Shown in pieces: positions 13,928-16,880 of a stretch of 16,880 bases of DNA. Made by a program: the position numbers and the translations under genes. The number at the start of each line of letters is the position of its first letter. Within the stretch, counting starts at the first letter, position 1. The DNA is taken from positions 1 through 16,880 of the forward strand of contig CAYXBB010000035.1 of the NCBI GenBank assembly GCA_964463285.1, in the 5' to 3' direction. Under the pieces are notes generated by a model. The model was given only the letters and a program-made list of their open reading frames with translations, made no database searches and had not been told where the DNA came from. The DNA is from JAAZLS01 sp964463285. GTDB lineage: Bacteria; Bacillota; Dethiobacteria; DTU022.

Positions 13928-14167
13928 ATGGACGTCCATTGCTACATCACATTCCCCACCGTTTACTTTACCCTCCGGGCTGAAGCTGTACTATCCAAGG
14001 AACCCTATAGCTTCAAGTTGCTTCCGGTCCCTCGGGACATCAGCTCCAGTTGTGGTACGGCTTTGCGCTGTTCCTGTGAGGAGGTCGAGGTGATAATTGA
14101 GCTTTTCAAGAAAAACCTTGTTGAATTTGAATCTGTCCACCGGCTTGCCGACCAGGCCCATAAATAA
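13928..14167 (+). CDS. DUF3343 putative sulfur/selenium carrier-like protein
   Basis: A 79-residue protein matching DUF3343 (PF11823, annotated as a putative Se/S carrier-like family). It opens with a beta strand (YITFPTVYFTLRAEAVL) and has the family's signature region LLPVPRDISSSCGTALRCS with two Cys residues (in CGTAL and RCS), followed by an amphipathic helix. The fold resembles small TusA/YedF-like proteins in which a Cys carries persulfide or selenide. The cysteine desulfurase begins 25 bases downstream on the same strand, so a donor-carrier pair is the natural reading; no function has been shown from the sequence alone. Confidence 0.87.
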   Translation: MDVHCYITFPTVYFTLRAEAVLSKEPYSFKLLPVPRDISSSCGTALRCSCEEVEVIIELFKKNLVEFESVHRLADQAHK

Positions 14168-14192
14168 CTGTTTTTGGAGTGAGACAAGAAAA

Positions 14193-15377
14193 TTGAATTG
14201 CTATTTTGATAATGCGGCTACTTCTTGGCCTAAACCCGATACCGTGTATAAGGCTTGCGAACAAAACCTCCGCTGCTGTTTTGGAAACCCGGGAAGATCG
14301 GGGCATACCTCTAGTTTGGAAACCGATCGTCTGATCTACCAAACCCGTCAACTTCTAACTGATTTTTTTAACGGGGGGAACCCGGCCCGGATTGCCTTTG
14401 CCCTTAATGCTACCGATGCATTAAACATGGCCATTAAAGGACTTTTAAACGCAGGAGATCATGTGATCCTTACCGCCATGGAACATAATTCTGTCCTGCG
14501 GCCTTTGGGGGGATTAAAACACGCCGGAGTAATTTCCACTACCGTAATTCCTTGCTCCCGGGAGGGTTTCCCCGACCTTGATTTGCTGAAAAATTCCTTT
14601 AATCCCCGGACCAGGATGGTAATCTGTAATCACGCTTCCAATGTAACCGGCACTTTGTTGCCCGTTAAAGAAATAGCCCGCCTAGCCCATCAAAAAGGGG
14701 CTTTTTTCCTACTGGACGCTGCTCAAACTGCCGGCGTAATTCTGATCGATGTTCAAGACTGGGAAATAGACTTGATGGCTTTTACCGGCCATAAAGGCCT
14801 GCTGGGCCCTACTGGAACCGGCGGGCTCTATGTGCGAGACGGAATTGATCTTAAACCCTGGAGGGAAGGCGGAACGGGGAGCTATTCGGAAATTGATTTG
14901 CATCCTGGAAAAATGCCGGAACGCCTGGAAGCAGGTACCTTGAACTGTTTTGGATTGGCCGGGTTACGGGAGGGAATAAAATTTATTCAGCAGACCGGAG
15001 TACTGAATATTCGGGAACATGAGCGTTCCCTGAGAATCCGTTTAAAAGCAGGATTGGAAAAGATCCCCGGGGTAACCGTTTACGGACCGGAAGATCCGGA
15101 GCTCTGTACAGGGGTTCTCTCCTTTACCGTGGAGGGGATCGATTGCGGAGAATTGGGCTTTGCCCTGGAGGACGGCTTCGGGATCCTCACTCGCAGCGGC
15201 CTGCACTGCGCACCGCTGGCCCATAAGGCCATTGGCACTTATTCCCAGGGAACCCTTCGCCTCAGCCCGGGTTATTTTAACCGGGCGGAGGAAATAGACT
15301 ACCTGATCGAAGCAGTTTCGCAGGTGGCTACCCTAAAAACAGTTCATAGGGGGCGGGCAGGCTATATTCGGGGCTAG
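14193..15377 (+). CDS. Cysteine desulfurase family protein (TIGR01977-like)
   Basis: PLP-dependent class V aminotransferase-fold enzyme expected to release sulfur (or selenium) from cysteine (or selenocysteine) as an enzyme-bound persulfide. The 394 residues show the start YFDNAATSWPKP, the cofactor-contacting AMEHNS near 96 and CNHASNVTG near 145, DAAQTAG (175-181), the PLP lysine Lys201 in FTGHKGLLGPTGTGG and the catalytic loop SGLHCAPLAH with Cys339. The family start suggests the TTG at 14193; the reading frame is open further upstream but overlaps DUF3343. GGAG lies 13 bases before the TTG. The last codon shares the palindrome CTAG with the stop of the convergent methyltransferase gene. 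Confidence 0.93.
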   Translation: MNCYFDNAATSWPKPDTVYKACEQNLRCCFGNPGRSGHTSSLETDRLIYQTRQLLTDFFNGGNPARIAFALNATDALNMAIKGLLNAGDHVILTAMEHNSVLRPLGGLKHAGVISTTVIPCSREGFPDLDLLKNSFNPRTRMVICNHASNVTGTLLPVKEIARLAHQKGAFFLLDAAQTAGVILIDVQDWEIDLMAFTGHKGLLGPTGTGGLYVRDGIDLKPWREGGTGSYSEIDLHPGKMPERLEAGTLNCFGLAGLREGIKFIQQTGVLNIREHERSLRIRLKAGLEKIPGVTVYGPEDPELCTGVLSFTVEGIDCGELGFALEDGFGILTRSGLHCAPLAHKAIGTYSQGTLRLSPGYFNRAEEIDYLIEAVSQVATLKTVHRGRAGYIRG

Positions 15378-16636
15378 GCATCCTTGTTAAACAGCACTAT
15401 CCGGTTGGTGTTGGTGCCAAAGCGGTTGTTTTTTATTCCCCATATATTGGAGGTTTTGGTAAATTCCTGTTCGTTTATAATTACTCCAGGGCAGCAAAAA
15501 CCGGCGGTCAGCCCCAGGGGTATGACCTGCTCCTCCAGATTGATCTTTCCCGCTCGGATCTCCCCCACCTCAAAGGCCACCCACCCGCCGGGCCTGGTCA
15601 TACGGTAAAGCTCTTTAAAAACCCGGCCCATCACCGCCGACCATTCCTCCACTGTTTTAGACATGGTAATCTTGCCTTCTATTTCCCGGGTATCTATGCC
15701 GTTGAACCAGCAGCGGAGCCAATTATCTTTTGAATACTGAACTACATCCAGAAACGGGGGTGAAGTAACCGTCAAATCAACCGAATTGTCGGCAATGGAT
15801 TTGGTCTCCCCGGCATCGCATTCTAAAAATTTTGCGGTTTGCGAGGATTTTTTCAGGCTCATTATTGCCGCCGGTGCTATATTTCTCAACAATGAATAGG
15901 TTTTCCGCATGATCAGCTCTTTGGTATTCCGGTAAGCCGGTTTTTGATTTCGTTTTTTATTGATCTTCAACTGGCTTTCTGGAGAAACCGCCTGGTTGGG
16001 AGGCAGGGTGTAGACAGAGAAAAAACCGGGGGAATGACCGGTTAAACGATTGGTAGCCACCATCCGGATCCAGCGATCCAGATCATCTTCTTCCCCATTC
16101 ATTTTTCTGTTTTCCAGGTATTGCTTCAAGGATACTATTTCAGCCTCTGTTGACGAATGATAAAACATGGACAGATCGACATCAGCCCTCAAAGATCTAT
16201 CAATAGGTGCGGAATTTAATCTGCAACAGATTCCATCAATTATAGGAACGGAAAGGCGGGGACAAACAATTATCTTGCTTAATGGATTGATATCATTAGA
16301 AATCACCTTTCGGTTTAGGGTTGCAGCCTCAATTATCGTGGTACCCCGACCGCTGAAAGGGTCGTATACTGTATCCCCCGGTTTGGTTAAAAGGTTGATA
16401 AAAAAACGCGGAAGTTGGGCTTTAAAACAGGCCCGGTAAGATATCTCGTGTATGGAATAAGATTGTCTTTGTTTGGAAGTCCAGAATTCATTTACAAACC
16501 TGGGAACCATTACCCCGCCAATTTCCACCGGTTCCACACAGGTTCTCCTGCCCGATGGAAACTGTGAATGTTTCCTGGCCCCATCGGCTTCAAGGCCTTT
16601 AAAATAATTGTAAATCCTCTGTTGTTGAGTAGTCAA
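15374..16636 (-). CDS. DNA methyltransferase (N4-cytosine/N6-adenine type, orphan)
   Basis: A 420-residue SAM-dependent DNA methyltransferase. Motif I, DPFSGRGTT (92-100), with the following acidic NDINP (114-118), comes first. The catalytic motif IV, TSPPF (291-295) in DLTVTSPPFLDVVQY, comes about 190 residues later, and a RPGGWVAFEVGE strand follows. The SPP form favours N4-cytosine but does not exclude N6-adenine. The intervening 190 residues may be the target-recognition region. No restriction endonuclease or specificity gene is next to it: rRNA lies upstream and the desulfurase converges from the other side. The start is a TTG at 16636 with AAGGGG nine bases upstream; conserved-looking sequence begins near residue 43 (MVPRFVNEFW), so a shorter form is possible. 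Confidence 0.88.
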   Translation of the reverse strand: MTTQQQRIYNYFKGLEADGARKHSQFPSGRRTCVEPVEIGGVMVPRFVNEFWTSKQRQSYSIHEISYRACFKAQLPRFFINLLTKPGDTVYDPFSGRGTTIIEAATLNRKVISNDINPLSKIIVCPRLSVPIIDGICCRLNSAPIDRSLRADVDLSMFYHSSTEAEIVSLKQYLENRKMNGEEDDLDRWIRMVATNRLTGHSPGFFSVYTLPPNQAVSPESQLKINKKRNQKPAYRNTKELIMRKTYSLLRNIAPAAIMSLKKSSQTAKFLECDAGETKSIADNSVDLTVTSPPFLDVVQYSKDNWLRCWFNGIDTREIEGKITMSKTVEEWSAVMGRVFKELYRMTRPGGWVAFEVGEIRAGKINLEEQVIPLGLTAGFCCPGVIINEQEFTKTSNIWGIKNNRFGTNTNRIVLFNKDA

Positions 16637-16804
16637 TTGGCAATACCCCTTTTGCAGAACAAGATGCCGGGAGCGATCAGAGATAAAACCTTTGGCTCAA
16701 ATAGCCTGGACATTCAGCTATACTTTTCTTTATACACCAGTTGATTCCCTCCATTTTAAGGGGATCTTTTTTACCAGCCAAAGTCACCGTCCCCGTGGCA
16801 GGTA
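16637..16804. other. Spacer between rRNA terminator and methyltransferase gene
   Basis: No gene seen. A short hairpin GATTCCCT/AGGGGATC (16743-16750 with 16759-16766, one G-T pair) followed by TTTTTT could act as a plus-strand terminator, but no plus-strand gene precedes it. No consensus promoter for the methyltransferase could be assigned. Confidence 0.4.
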
Positions 16805-16839
16805 AAAAAGGGCCTCCCTTTTTGTGGGAGGCCCTTTTT
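16804..16839 (-). terminator. Intrinsic terminator of the rRNA operon
   Basis: Perfect 14-base stem AAAAAGGGCCTCCC (16805-16818) with its complement (16826-16839) and a 7-base loop. Read on the minus strand it ends in TTTTTT and lies 11 bases past the 5S 3' end. Because the arms end in A5/T5, it could also stop transcription from the other direction. Confidence 0.88.
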
Positions 16840-16850
16840 ATTAAAAGTTT

Positions 16851-16880
16851 TCTGGCGGTGACCTACTCTTCCGGGGGCTT
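16851..16880 (-). rRNA. rrf: 5S ribosomal RNA, 3' end (cut by window edge)
   Basis: The minus strand here reads CCGGAAGAGTAGGTCACCGC and on to CAGA, the characteristic 3' end of bacterial 5S rRNA (AGAGTAGG...CGCCAG). Only about 30 of ~117 bases lie in the window. The terminator at 16804-16839 follows in the direction of transcription. This marks the end of an rRNA operon extending beyond the right edge. Confidence 0.85.

Noticed and set aside
16743..16772. Plus-strand terminator between 5S rRNA and the methyltransferase gene
   Set aside because: The hairpin and T6 are real, but there is no plus-strand gene to terminate; kept only as a note in the spacer entry.

Overview
The window looks like a chromosomal segment of a spore-forming Clostridia member, most likely of the Peptococcaceae/Desulfotomaculales group. 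This rests on gene content and order, not on a database search: ruvC-ruvA-ruvB, a DUF2905 gene, queA, tgt, yajC and a TIGR04086 membrane gene in a row, preceded by yebC and a BofC-like gene, and mnmA leading through an AI-2E family gene into alaS. The sequence is gene-dense, of roughly balanced base composition, and almost everything reads on the minus strand. The only plus-strand genes are a DUF3343 carrier and a cysteine desulfurase.

Layout from the right edge, in the direction of transcription. The 3' tip of a 5S rRNA and its terminator (about 16805-16880) close an rRNA operon lying outside the window. A DNA methyltransferase (15374-16636) follows and converges on the plus-strand pair DUF3343 + cysteine desulfurase (13928-15377). 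This pair is divergent from a small Mop/TOBE molybdate-binding protein (13509-13733). Next come a queuosine-precursor transporter overlapping queF (12241-13267), yebC (11422-12165), a membrane-anchored BofC-like protein (10639-11292) and a strong terminator. A consensus promoter then starts the ruvCAB cluster (8245-10400). The ruvB-DUF2905 spacer carries a heptanucleotide tandem repeat and a REP-like palindrome. DUF2905, queA, tgt, yajC and the TIGR04086 gene run down to 4594. After a gene-free gap of about 260 bases come yigZ, mnmA, a zinc-ribbon mini-protein, an AI-2E family permease and the 5' part of alaS, which has its own consensus promoter.

Functional themes. (1) Queuosine modification of tRNA position 34: transporter, QueF, Tgt and QueA are all present but in two separate clusters, which fits uptake of a precursor followed by preQ0 to preQ1, exchange into tRNA and epoxyqueuosine formation. 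(2) Other tRNA functions: MnmA 2-thiouridylation and alanyl-tRNA synthetase. (3) Holliday-junction processing by RuvABC. (4) Protein export (YajC). (5) A possible sulfur or selenium/molybdenum trafficking unit (Mop, DUF3343, cysteine desulfurase).

Most genes are recognisable housekeeping genes. The points most worth a second look are: a QueF in which the usual Phe-His of the F-H-E active-site motif reads Ile-Gln; the 17-unit heptamer array; the methyltransferase with motif I far upstream of its SPP motif; the Mop/DUF3343/desulfurase arrangement; and two genes (mnmA, queA) with no ordinary start codon at the family-typical position.
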